In this document: positions 54,566-63,282 of the stretch, piece by piece
Layout of the letters: each line of letters begins with the position of its first letter
How positions within the stretch are numbered: position 1 is the first letter of the stretch
Made by a program: the position numbers and the translations under genes
Notes under the pieces: model-generated
Told to the model about the DNA's origin: nothing
The model's database searches: none
The model's input: only the letters and a program-made list of their open reading frames with translations
Origin: Pseudomonas sp. NFACC02
GTDB lineage: Bacteria > Pseudomonadota > Gammaproteobacteria > Pseudomonadales > Pseudomonadaceae
Assembly: GCF_900110765.1 (NCBI RefSeq)
Contig: NZ_FOEO01000012.1
Location: 1 to 64,000, forward strand
Length of the DNA stretch: 64,000 nt
Direction of reading: 5' to 3'

Positions 54566-56914
54566 TTGCCGCAAGGTCGGTGGCAAGGGGCGAGACGTGC
54601 AGGACGCTGGATCATCGGCAGCCTGCTGTTGATCTGCCTGCTGCTCTGGCTGGCGGACCGGATCTGGCCACTGCCGCTGCCCAAGGATGATCTGGCGCGA
54701 GTGGTGCTCGCTGAAGACGGCACGCCGTTGTGGCGTTTCGCCGATGCCAACGGCGTGTGGCGTTACCCGGTGACGGCCGATCAGGTGTCGCCGTATTACC
54801 TCGAAGCGCTGCTTACCTACGAAGATCGCTGGTTCTATCAGCATCCCGGCGTGAACCCGATGGCGCTGGTAAGGGCCACCTGGCAGAACCTCAGTGGCGG
54901 CCACGTGGTGTCGGGCGGCAGCACGTTGTCGATGCAGGTCGTGCGCTTGCTCGATCCCCATTCGCGCACGCTGCGAGGGAAGCTTCGCCAGTTGTGGCGC
55001 ACCGCGCAGCTCGAATGGCATTTGTCCAAGCAGGAAATCCTTGGCCTCTACCTCAATCGCGCGCCGTTCGGTGGCACCCTGCAAGGCGTTGCGGCGGCCA
55101 GTTGGGCGTATTTGGGCAAGCCGCCACAACAGCTGACGCGTGCTGAGGCAGCGCTGCTCGCCGTCCTGCCGCAGGCGCCGAGCCGTTTGCGCCCGGATCG
55201 TCATCCTCAGCGTGCCCAGGCGGCGCGCGACAAAGTACTGAGGCGTCTGGCCGAGTTCAACGTCTGGCCGCAGCAATCGGTCGAGGAGGCGCTGGAAGAA
55301 CCGTTGTTACTTGCGCCGCGACAGGAACCGAGCCTCGCACCGCTGCTCGCCCGGCGACTCAACCGTCCGGACAGCCCACCCTTGATCCGCACAACGCTGG
55401 ATGCAGGGCTGCAGCGTCGTCTTGAAGACTTGCTGCTGGGCTGGCGTGCGCGGCTCCCGGAACGCACCTCGGCTGCGATTCTGGTGGTGGAAGCCGAGAA
55501 CATGGCCGTGCGCGCTTATGTGGGCTCGGTGGACATCGGCGATGCCAAGCGCTTCGGTCATGTGGATATGGTCAGCGCGCTCCGGTCACCAGGCTCGACG
55601 CTCAAACCTTTTCTGTACGGCAAAGCGATGGACGCCGGGCTGATTCACTCCGAATCGCTGTTGCAGGACGTGCCACGACGCTACGGCGATTACCGGCCGG
55701 GCAACTTCTCGTCTGGGTTCAACGGCGCGGTGGCAGCCAGCTCAGCCCTGTCGATGTCGCTCAATCTGCCTGCGGTGCAACTGCTCGAAGCTTACGGTCC
55801 CAAACGCTTTGCCGCCGAGTTGCGCAATGGCGGTGTTCCGCTGACCCTGCCACCGTTGGCCGAACCGAATCTGGCATTGATACTCGGCGGCGCGGGCAGT
55901 CGACTGGAGGATCTGGTGGGCGGTTACAGTGCATTTGCGCGAGGCGGGCGCAGTGCCGACATTCGCTTGCAACCGGACGATCGTCTGCGTGACCGGCCGA
56001 TGATGTCGCCGGGGGCCGCGTGGATTGTCCGGCGCATCCTCACCGGTCAGTCGCGGCCCGATCTGGACCCCCATGCCGAGCTGGTACAGCGTCCGCAACT
56101 GGCCTGGAAAACCGGCACCAGCTACGGTTTTCGGGACGCCTGGTCAATTGGCGTCGGGCCGAGGTTCTTGATCGGCGTGTGGATCGGTCGGCCAGACGGC
56201 ACGCCGGTGCCGGGGCAATTCGGGCTGGCATCGGCCGCGCCACTGATGCTGCAGGTTCACGATCTGCTGGTGAACCGCGATGCTCAGCGAAACATCGTGC
56301 CGCCCGTATTGCCGGTGCCGCTCAACGTTGGCGTGGCTGCCATCTGCTGGCCGTTGGGGCAACCGATGAGCAAGAGCGATCCCAACTGTCGGCGTCAGCG
56401 TTTTGCCTGGACGCTGGACGGCACCACGCCGCCGACCTTGCAGGCCACGGATCAACCGCTGGATCTCGGACTACTGGAAAAAATCTGGGTCAACGACAAG
56501 GGCCTGCGGGTGGGTGCAGATTGTCCGCAGGCACAGGCTCGGGACATTGCGCTCTGGCCTGCGCCGTTGGAGCCCTGGCTCGCGAAAAGTGAACGCCGCG
56601 AGGCGCGCTTGCCCGCCGTCGATCCGGCTTGCCCGCCGGACGGGCCTGGCCCGACCGCGCCGCTGACGATTGTCGGCGTTCGCGAGGGCGATCATCTGCG
56701 TTTGCCGACAGGCAGTCAGCAACTGTTGCGTCTGAACCTGTCGGCACTGGGAGGCAGCGGTCGACGGTGGTGGTTCATCGACGGAGCGCCGGTGGGCGAT
56801 ACCGCGAATCAGGACAGCTACAACCACACCTTCACCCGCCTGGGCCGCTATCAACTGAGCGTGCTGGACGAAAGCGGCCAGACCGCGCGGGTGGAGTTCA
56901 GCGTGGTGGATTGA
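54566..56914 (+). CDS. pbpC: Penicillin-binding protein 1C (PbpC)
   Basis: A peptidoglycan transglycosylase/transpeptidase. From the TTG at 54566 it has 782 residues, close to E. coli PbpC. One membrane segment (about 15-30) comes first; the glycosyltransferase domain has the catalytic Glu86 in YEDRWFYQHPGVNP and GGSTLSMQVVRLLDP; the transpeptidase domain has SPGSTLKP (active Ser) and WKTGTSYGFRDAW; a C-terminal BiPBP_C domain ends the protein. An ATG at 54431 opens the same frame 45 codons earlier, but that stretch is a REP pair. The TTG has AGGA seven bases upstream, so the shorter form is preferred. It forms a defence pair with yfhM. Confidence 0.9.
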   Translation: MPQGRWQGARRAGRWIIGSLLLICLLLWLADRIWPLPLPKDDLARVVLAEDGTPLWRFADANGVWRYPVTADQVSPYYLEALLTYEDRWFYQHPGVNPMALVRATWQNLSGGHVVSGGSTLSMQVVRLLDPHSRTLRGKLRQLWRTAQLEWHLSKQEILGLYLNRAPFGGTLQGVAAASWAYLGKPPQQLTRAEAALLAVLPQAPSRLRPDRHPQRAQAARDKVLRRLAEFNVWPQQSVEEALEEPLLLAPRQEPSLAPLLARRLNRPDSPPLIRTTLDAGLQRRLEDLLLGWRARLPERTSAAILVVEAENMAVRAYVGSVDIGDAKRFGHVDMVSALRSPGSTLKPFLYGKAMDAGLIHSESLLQDVPRRYGDYRPGNFSSGFNGAVAASSALSMSLNLPAVQLLEAYGPKRFAAELRNGGVPLTLPPLAEPNLALILGGAGSRLEDLVGGYSAFARGGRSADIRLQPDDRLRDRPMMSPGAAWIVRRILTGQSRPDLDPHAELVQRPQLAWKTGTSYGFRDAWSIGVGPRFLIGVWIGRPDGTPVPGQFGLASAAPLMLQVHDLLVNRDAQRNIVPPVLPVPLNVGVAAICWPLGQPMSKSDPNCRRQRFAWTLDGTTPPTLQATDQPLDLGLLEKIWVNDKGLRVGADCPQAQARDIALWPAPLEPWLAKSERREARLPAVDPACPPDGPGPTAPLTIVGVREGDHLRLPTGSQQLLRLNLSALGGSGRRWWFIDGAPVGDTANQDSYNHTFTRLGRYQLSVLDESGQTARVEFSVVD

Positions 56915-56975
56915 AGCCACCGCAAGCGACACGCGTTAAATGGACTCAGCGGCTTCTGCTTGCGGCGCGTGGCGG

Positions 56976-57542
56976 CTATCTGGGCGGATACTGCTGCAGG
57001 ATTTTCTGAACCGTCTGACGCAGCGCCAGCTCGCGCGCTGCCGGGTTGGCATTACTGTCGCTCACGACCTGCTCGGTGCTGCCGCGCCACACCAGCTTGC
57101 CGTCCTTACCGTCGAGCATGTCGATCTGCAGGGTCGAGACCTTGTAATCGACATTGCGCGTCTCGGTGCCGATCGGACCGCCCCAGTAACCGCCCCACGG
57201 GTTGCCCCAATAACCGCCACCGCCGTAGTTAGTGGTGACCATTTGCTGACGGTTTTCGACGATCAGCCAGGCTTGCACCTGCAAATCGGCCCTGGCCCCG
57301 GGAGCTGCCATGCGCAGCCCACGCTGATCGAGTTGTTCGCTCACCGACTGGCGAATGCGTTGTTCGGTCAGGTCGCTCTTGATGCGTGGGTCGTTTGGCT
57401 GATATTGCAGGGCGGGCTCTTTCCAGGCCCAGGTTCGATACCCTCCGAAGTCGCGCTGAGCGTCGAAGTCACGAGTGACCCGATCGGTCTGGCAGGCGGC
57501 GAGCAGCAAGGCAACACACACGACAGCGATACAGCGAAACAT
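56976..57542 (-). CDS. DUF4136 lipoprotein
   Basis: A 188-residue lipoprotein starting MFRCIAVVCVALLLAAC after GGAGA, with the lipidated Cys at about 17. DFDAQRDFGGYRTWAWKEP, a Gly/Tyr/Trp-rich loop (YGGGGYWGNPWGGYWGG) and LVWRGSTEQ match DUF4136, a family of unknown function in the envelope. It is the second of two adjacent related genes. Confidence 0.85.
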   Translation of the reverse strand: MFRCIAVVCVALLLAACQTDRVTRDFDAQRDFGGYRTWAWKEPALQYQPNDPRIKSDLTEQRIRQSVSEQLDQRGLRMAAPGARADLQVQAWLIVENRQQMVTTNYGGGGYWGNPWGGYWGGPIGTETRNVDYKVSTLQIDMLDGKDGKLVWRGSTEQVVSDSNANPAARELALRQTVQKILQQYPPR

Positions 57543-57597
57543 GTTGGTTCTCCAGTGCATGCACATAACGTTTGCGTAGCGGGACTGTGTAGCGGGG

Positions 57598-58221
57598 CTA
57601 CGACGGAGGGTAGGCGGTCAGCGCGCGCTGCACGGCCTGGCGTAACGCTTTGGCACGTTCCGACTGATCGCCGCCACTGCCGGTTTCCGCACTGGCGCTC
57701 CATACCGGCTGGCCGCTGCGGGCATCGAACATGCTAATGCGTACCACCACCACTTGCTCCTGATAGGTCCGGACAATCGGCACACTGGCGTAGCCGCCGT
57801 AACCGTTGCGGTAGCCGTTGTAGTAACCCAGACCGGCGCCGCCGTAATACGGGTCGTAATAATCGTCCCGGACTTGCCGGATGCGGGTTTCCGTTCGGGT
57901 GTCAGCGGTGACGCGCAAATCGGCAGTCTGGGGATTCTGCGAAGGCCGCAGACCGCGCTGATCCAGTCCATTGCTCACCGCTTCGGCCACTTGCGCCGAG
58001 TCAGCCCATGGCGTACCGGGCGGCAGCTGGCCGTTCAGCCAGGTCCAGTTGCGGTAACGCCCGAAGTCACGCGGCGCCGCCGGGTAGGCACTCATGTCGA
58101 TTGCGTTGGCGGCTTGCGGTGGCGCTGGCGGGATGGCGGCGGACACGGCGCTATAGGGATTGGGGCTCTGACAGGCAGCGAGTCCCAGGCAGAGGGAAAG
58201 CAAAGCAAGGCGGCGTTTCAT
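57598..58221 (-). CDS. DUF4136 lipoprotein, paralogue
   Basis: A 207-residue lipoprotein starting [17 protein letters not shown] after GGAGA. It shares [32 protein letters not shown], a Tyr/Gly-rich loop ([20 protein letters not shown]) and PVWSASAE with its neighbour, from which it is 55 bp away. The pair looks like a tandem duplication long since diverged. The function is unknown. Confidence 0.85.
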   Translation of the reverse strand: MKRRLALLSLCLGLAACQSPNPYSAVSAAIPPAPPQAANAIDMSAYPAAPRDFGRYRNWTWLNGQLPPGTPWADSAQVAEAVSNGLDQRGLRPSQNPQTADLRVTADTRTETRIRQVRDDYYDPYYGGAGLGYYNGYRNGYGGYASVPIVRTYQEQVVVVRISMFDARSGQPVWSASAETGSGGDQSERAKALRQAVQRALTAYPPS

Positions 58222-58241
58222 GATGGTCTCCGCAGATAGCC

Positions 58242-58991
58242 TCAGGCAGGTCGGCACATCCAGTGCAGATAACGTCCCAGTCCGGCGAAGCTCGGGTGAC
58301 GTCGATGCGCGAGCTCCATTTCCAGTAAATCCGCGAGTTCGGCTTTCGCCTGAAACTCCACCGGCATGTAATCGTGGAAAACCCGAACGCCACTCTGGGT
58401 TTCGACCTGCCACCTACCTTCAAGTTGCGCCGCTAATTCGCGGGGATCAAGGGGTTGTTGCGGGGTCAGGCTCTGTTTTTCACCGGCCAGTGTGTTTCGG
58501 CGCATTTTCTTGAAATGGCCCTTGAGCAGATTGCGGTAGATCAGCGCGTCGCGGTTGTAAAACGCCAGCGACAACCAGCCATCGGCTTTGGTCAGTTGAT
58601 GCAGTGCAGGCAGGATGGTGTGGGGCTCGGCCAGCCACTCCAGCACCGCATGGCAGAGCACCAGATCATAGGGCTCGTTCAACTGGCCGGGGAGGTCTTG
58701 CCATGGCGCCTGAATGAACGTGCCCGACTGGCCCGCGTCGGCGAAGCGCTGGCGAGCGCCCTCAAGCATGGGCTCGGCAGGTTCCGCCAGGGTGACGTCA
58801 TGGCCACGCTCGGCCAGCCACAACGACATGTGGCCCAGCCCCGCGCCGATATCCAGTACACGCAAGGGCCGATCCGGCAGGCTTTCTTTAAGGTCCGCCT
58901 GCAATACCGCCAGACGAATCGCGCCCTTTGCGCCGCCGTAGATCTTCTCGGCAAAGCGCGTCGCCAACTGGTCGAAATGCCGATCACTCAT
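58242..58991 (-). CDS. cmoM: tRNA 5-carboxymethoxyuridine methyltransferase CmoM
   Basis: A 249-residue SAM methyltransferase formerly called SmtA. It begins [19 protein letters not shown]; the SAM loop is [20 protein letters not shown], and [28 protein letters not shown] and GVRVFHDYM match the E. coli CmoM pattern. It methylates cmo5U at the wobble position of tRNA. The start overlaps the MazG-like stop as ATGA. Confidence 0.9.
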   Translation of the reverse strand: MSDRHFDQLATRFAEKIYGGAKGAIRLAVLQADLKESLPDRPLRVLDIGAGLGHMSLWLAERGHDVTLAEPAEPMLEGARQRFADAGQSGTFIQAPWQDLPGQLNEPYDLVLCHAVLEWLAEPHTILPALHQLTKADGWLSLAFYNRDALIYRNLLKGHFKKMRRNTLAGEKQSLTPQQPLDPRELAAQLEGRWQVETQSGVRVFHDYMPVEFQAKAELADLLEMELAHRRHPSFAGLGRYLHWMCRPA

Positions 58992-59293
58992 TTGCTGAAC
59001 CGCCGCTCGCTGTCCGCCAGTTTGGCGCGAACCACGTCGTTCATGTCCAGGCCCAGTTCGCTGCACATCAGCAGCAAATAAAGCACGATATCGCCGACTT
59101 CCTGACCCGCATGCTCAAGCTCGTCCGCTGACAGTTGCCGCGACTGATCTTCGGTTTTCCACTGGAATATTTCCACCAGCTCGGCCATCTCCACACTGGC
59201 CGCCATCGCCAGGTTCTTCGGGCTGTGAAATTGCCGCCAGTCGTTGTTATCGCGGATGCGGTGCAGGCGTTGAGTGAGTTCGTCGAGGTTCAT
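58988..59293 (-). CDS. MazG-like nucleotide pyrophosphohydrolase
   Basis: A 101-residue all-alpha NTP pyrophosphatase. The metal-binding pattern is visible as EMAELVEIFQW (EExxE-like, about 35-45) and EVGDIVLYLLLMC (ExxD, about 64-76). It may remove non-canonical nucleotides. It is coupled to cmoM by ATGA overlap. Confidence 0.88.
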   Translation of the reverse strand: MNLDELTQRLHRIRDNNDWRQFHSPKNLAMAASVEMAELVEIFQWKTEDQSRQLSADELEHAGQEVGDIVLYLLLMCSELGLDMNDVVRAKLADSERRFSK

Positions 59294-59362
59294 GTGCGGG
59301 TCTCCTGAAGGTGCGTAGCTTCAGGGGGATGTCCGGCGGAATCAAGTGGAGCGGGTGTGAAA

Positions 59363-59498
59363 CTGTAGGAGCGTGGCTTGTCCCGCGATCGGCGGGGAAC
59401 CCGTCGCAAAACCATTCGGCTTGGCAACACCAGACAAGCCGCATTTACAGATTCGCGGCGGGGAGCCCACTGGTCGCGGGACAAGCCAAGCTCCTACA
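59363..59498. repeat. Spaced REP pair upstream of the MazG-like gene
   Basis: CTGTAGGAGCGTGGCTTGTC at 59363 and its inverted partner (GACAAGCCAAGCTCCTACA) ending at 59498 enclose about 95 bp. The core differs from the other REP types in the window (GGCTTGTCCCGCGA). The gap 59294-59510 holds nothing else. Confidence 0.8.
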
Positions 59499-59510
59499 AA
59501 AATAACCCTC

Positions 59511-60368
59511 TCACTCCGACGCCGGCTGCCAACTCCCCACCATGTGTACGATGCCTTCCTTGCCCTCGACCTTCAGTTGCCCATGCGAGCCTGCCGCGCT
59601 GGCCGATAGCGTCAACTCGCTGGGTAAGCGCACCGGTTTCTGAAACTCCACGCAGATCTCCACATTCGACGCGGGCAAGTGGTCATCCAGTGCCGCCAGC
59701 GTCCGGCTTTTTATCCACAGGCCGTGGGCGATGGCCTTGGGGAAACCAAACAATTTTGCGCTGGTATCGCTCAAGTGAATCGGGTTGTAGTCGCCGCTGA
59801 CCTTGGCGTACTGACGGCCAATGTCCGACGGTGCGTACCAGGTCGCCAGTTCGGTCATCGGCAACGGTGCAGGCTCATATGCGCCTTCCACTTCGCCTTC
59901 CAGGTGCACGCCTCGACAGAGCATGGTGCTGTCTTCTTCCCACAACAGCCCCAATGCGTCCTCGATCTGCGTAATCAGACTGAATGTCGCGCCCTTGGCA
60001 TGGGGCTTGAGGTGGGCGACGCGCACGCTCACCTGAGCCTTGATCACGCTGCCCAGCGGGCGACGGATGCTGATGCGGTTTTGCAGGTGTACCAGTCCCA
60101 GCAACGGGAAAGGAAAATCCTTGTCGGTCAGCAGCTTCATTTGAAGTGGAAACGCGAGCACATGGGGATACGTCGGCGGTAACAGGCTGCTGGGGACAAA
60201 CCCACAGACCTTGGAAAACGCATTCACCTTCTCGGGATCGACCGACACCCAGCAGCGCAAGCCCTGATCGGGCAGATGCGTGCCGCTGACCTTGCGTCGC
60301 AGAGCCGCCTGCACGAACAGACCAGGCAGCGCCGGTGGAGCGTCCAGATAACGCCAATGTGAACTCAT
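59511..60368 (-). CDS. MaoC-like dehydratase (hotdog fold)
   Basis: A 285-residue double-hotdog protein. The C-terminal half has the hydratase-2 pattern: YAKVSGDYNPIHLSDTSAKL then FGFPKAIAHGLW, with the catalytic Asp and His. The N-terminal half resembles an inactive hotdog. It should hydrate or dehydrate an acyl-CoA/ACP. The ATG at 60368 is chosen; the frame extends 51 codons upstream without similarity. It lies next to a FabG-like reductase and a thiolase. Confidence 0.87.
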   Translation of the reverse strand: MSSHWRYLDAPPALPGLFVQAALRRKVSGTHLPDQGLRCWVSVDPEKVNAFSKVCGFVPSSLLPPTYPHVLAFPLQMKLLTDKDFPFPLLGLVHLQNRISIRRPLGSVIKAQVSVRVAHLKPHAKGATFSLITQIEDALGLLWEEDSTMLCRGVHLEGEVEGAYEPAPLPMTELATWYAPSDIGRQYAKVSGDYNPIHLSDTSAKLFGFPKAIAHGLWIKSRTLAALDDHLPASNVEICVEFQKPVRLPSELTLSASAAGSHGQLKVEGKEGIVHMVGSWQPASE

Positions 60369-60442
60369 TGAAACTCTCCCGTTTTCAGCACCGCGTGCGC
60401 ATTCCCGTTGAGGCCGGTCAAGCCCCGCCAAGCATAGACGGC

Positions 60443-61798
60443 TCAGGCACCGATGACGCTCTGTCCACAGACGCGCAGCACCTGACCGCTGACCGAGCCT
60501 GTTCCGGGCTGGCTCAACCATGCGACTGCCTCGGCGACGTCCTGAGGCAGGCCGCCCTGGCCCAGCGAACTCATTCGCCGACCTGCTTCGCGCAGGGCGA
60601 AGGGCATGTGGGCTGTCATGCTGGTTTCGATGAACCCCGGCGCGACCGCATTAATGCTGATGCCACGCTCCTTCAGCGACGGTGCCCATGCACGGGCCAG
60701 GCCGATCAGACCGGCCTTGCTGGTGGTGTAGTTGGTTTGCCCACGATTGCCCGCCAGGCCGCTGATCGATGCCATGAGAATCACACGGCCGTTGTCGTGC
60801 AGCGCGCCAGCCTCGATCAAGGCTTGCGTCAGGACTTGCGGTGCATTGAGGTTGACGTTCAGCACCGAATCCCAGAAGTCCGGCGTCATGTTGGCCAGGG
60901 TTTTATCGCGCGTGATGCCCGCGTTGTGGACCACGATGTCGAGTCCGTCCGGAATCCGATCTATCAACTGGGCCGCGGCGTCGGGCGCGCAGATATCCAG
61001 CACCACGGCCTGACCGCCCAGACGTGCGGCCAGGGCTTCAAGGTCAGACTTGGCCTGTGGCACGTCCAGGAGCACGATGTCGGCGCCGTCGCGTGCAAGG
61101 GTCTCGGCGATGGCCGCACCAATCCCGCGTGCGGCCCCGGTGACCAGCGCCTTGCGTCCGGCCAGCGGACGACTCCAGTCCTGAACCTTGGCTTCACACG
61201 CGCTGAGGCGAATCACCTGCCCGGAAATGAACGCGCTTTTTGGCGACAGGAAGAACCGCAGCGCACCTTCCAGTTGGTCCTCGGCACCTTCCTCGACCTG
61301 CAGCAGCTGGACGGTACCGCCGTTGCGCATTTCCTTGGCCAGCGAGCGGCTGAACCCTTCGATGGCTTGTTGCGTGCTGGCGGCCAGCGGATCGCTCATT
61401 GAGTCCGGGGCACGCGCCAGGATCACCAGGTGCGCACTGTGATCCAGATGGCGCAGGACGGGCTGAAAGAACTCCCGAAGTTGACCCAGTTGATCGGTGT
61501 GCACCAGTGCGCTGGCGTCGAACACAACGGCTTTGATCCTCGAGCCTTGGTCGCTGGTCCACGGGTGCGCGCCACTGACGTCACTGCCGAAACTGAACAG
61601 CAGGTCGGTCATGCGTGGCGCAAATTCGCTGACGCGCTCGGCAAGGGGACCGCCACTCAACAGCAACGCGCCTTCGACCGGGCGCAAACGGCCCGCTTGC
61701 CAGCGCTCCAGCCGAACGGGTGCTGGCAGACCTACCGCTCCGATCAGACGGCGGCCGATGTCCGAGTTGGCGAAGTCAATGTAGCGATCAGATGCCAT
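60443..61798 (-). CDS. High-molecular-weight 3-oxoacyl-ACP reductase (FabG4-like)
   Basis: A 451-residue SDR protein. The N-terminal half (about 1-205) is a degenerate Rossmann-like domain, and the C-terminal half is a full SDR: ALVTGAARGIGAAIAETLA (NADPH loop), NAGITRDKTLANM, the Ser of SISGLAGNRGQTNYTTSKAG with Tyr and Lys, and NAVAPGFIETSMT. This two-part form is known from FabG4-type enzymes. It should reduce 3-oxoacyl thioesters made from the thiolase product. Confidence 0.9.
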   Translation of the reverse strand: MASDRYIDFANSDIGRRLIGAVGLPAPVRLERWQAGRLRPVEGALLLSGGPLAERVSEFAPRMTDLLFSFGSDVSGAHPWTSDQGSRIKAVVFDASALVHTDQLGQLREFFQPVLRHLDHSAHLVILARAPDSMSDPLAASTQQAIEGFSRSLAKEMRNGGTVQLLQVEEGAEDQLEGALRFFLSPKSAFISGQVIRLSACEAKVQDWSRPLAGRKALVTGAARGIGAAIAETLARDGADIVLLDVPQAKSDLEALAARLGGQAVVLDICAPDAAAQLIDRIPDGLDIVVHNAGITRDKTLANMTPDFWDSVLNVNLNAPQVLTQALIEAGALHDNGRVILMASISGLAGNRGQTNYTTSKAGLIGLARAWAPSLKERGISINAVAPGFIETSMTAHMPFALREAGRRMSSLGQGGLPQDVAEAVAWLSQPGTGSVSGQVLRVCGQSVIGA

Positions 61799-61901
61799 GG
61801 AACACTCTCCTTGAGTCGGGGTTCAAAGCAGTTGACCACACTCGCCTGCAGAAAGTCCTACGCTCTTCAGTTGAGCACCCACACCAGAAAGGGAGATTTC
61901 A

Positions 61902-63179
61902 ATGAGTCAGACACGTCGCGTGGCCATCATCGGGGGGAATCGGATTCCGTTCGCCCGTTCCAACGGGGCGTACGCCACGGCCAGCAATCAGGACATGCTG
62001 ACCGCCGCGCTGGAGGGCCTGATCGAGCGCTTCAACCTGCATGGCCTGCGCCTGGGGGAAGTGGCGGCGGGCGCGGTACTCAAACATTCCCGGGACTTCA
62101 ACCTGACCCGCGAATGCGTGCTGGGCTCCCGGTTGTCCCCACAAACGCCAGCTTATGACATACAGCAGGCCTGCGGCACTGGCCTTGAAGCGGCATTACT
62201 GGTCGCCAACAAAATTGCGCTGGGACAAATCGAATGCGGCATCGCCGGAGGCGTCGATACAACCTCTGACGCGCCGATCGGGGTCAACGAAGATCTGCGG
62301 CAGATCCTGCTGCAGGTCAATCGCAGCAAAACCACGGCCGACAAGCTGAAGGCGTTGACGCAGTTGCGTCCGCATAACCTCAAACCCGAATTGCCGCGCA
62401 ATGGTGAGCCTCGCACGGGATTGTCGATGGGGCAGCATTGCGAACTGATGGCGCAGACCTGGCAGATTCCCCGGGAGGCTCAGGATCAGTTGGCGCTGGA
62501 GAGCCATCAAAAGATGGCCGCCGCGTATGCGGAAGGTTGGCAGAGCGATCTGATCACCCCGTTTCTGGGACTGACCCGCGACAACAACCTGCGGGTCGAT
62601 GCCAGCCTGGAAAAGCTTGCATCGCTCAAGCCTGCGTACGAACGCAGTGCCAAGGGCACTCTGACAGCTGGCAATTCCACGCCGCTGACAGACGGCGCAT
62701 CGCTGGTCCTGCTGGCGAGTGAAGAGTGGGCGCGTGAACGCGGTCTTCCGGTCCTGGCGTACTGGCGCGATGGTGAGTCAGCGGCAGTGGATTTCGTGCG
62801 CGGAGAGGAAGGATTGTTGATGGCGCCGGTGTATGCGGTGCCGCGTCTCCTGGCCCGCAACGGACTGACCTTACAGGACTTCGATTACTACGAAATTCAT
62901 GAAGCCTTCGCGGCACAGGTGCTGTGTACCTTGGAGGCGTGGGAAGACGCAGATTACTGCAAAACCCGGTTGGGACTCGATGCGCCACTCGGTTCGATTG
63001 ATCGCAGCAAACTCAACGTCAAAGGCAGTTCGCTCGCGGCAGGGCATCCGTTTGCCGCCACTGGCGGACGCATTGTCGCCAACCTGGCGAAGCTGCTGAG
63101 TGTGGCCGGGCAGGGACGAGGGCTGATCTCGATTTGTGCCGCGGGCGGGCAGGGCGTCACGGCCATCATCGAGCGGTGA
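61902..63179 (+). CDS. Acetyl-CoA acetyltransferase (thiolase, FadI-like)
   Basis: A 425-residue thiolase. The nucleophilic Cys is at about residue 90 in QQACGTGLEA; EIHEAFAAQ (about 337), GHPFAATGGR (about 384) and the second catalytic Cys in ICAAGGQGVTA (about 413) are all present. The start ATG follows AAAGGGAGA. It is divergent from the FabG-like gene and completes a reductase/dehydratase/thiolase set for beta-oxidation or its reverse. Confidence 0.92.
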   Translation: MSQTRRVAIIGGNRIPFARSNGAYATASNQDMLTAALEGLIERFNLHGLRLGEVAAGAVLKHSRDFNLTRECVLGSRLSPQTPAYDIQQACGTGLEAALLVANKIALGQIECGIAGGVDTTSDAPIGVNEDLRQILLQVNRSKTTADKLKALTQLRPHNLKPELPRNGEPRTGLSMGQHCELMAQTWQIPREAQDQLALESHQKMAAAYAEGWQSDLITPFLGLTRDNNLRVDASLEKLASLKPAYERSAKGTLTAGNSTPLTDGASLVLLASEEWARERGLPVLAYWRDGESAAVDFVRGEEGLLMAPVYAVPRLLARNGLTLQDFDYYEIHEAFAAQVLCTLEAWEDADYCKTRLGLDAPLGSIDRSKLNVKGSSLAAGHPFAATGGRIVANLAKLLSVAGQGRGLISICAAGGQGVTAIIER

Positions 63180-63282
63180 TGATGGCTAGCGGTAGTTGCG
63201 CCTGCCGGGATTGAGGCAGGCGTGACTGGCAGGACGTCCGCGCTGCAACGTAAACTGCCGCTTCACGACACAAGGCGCGCTC

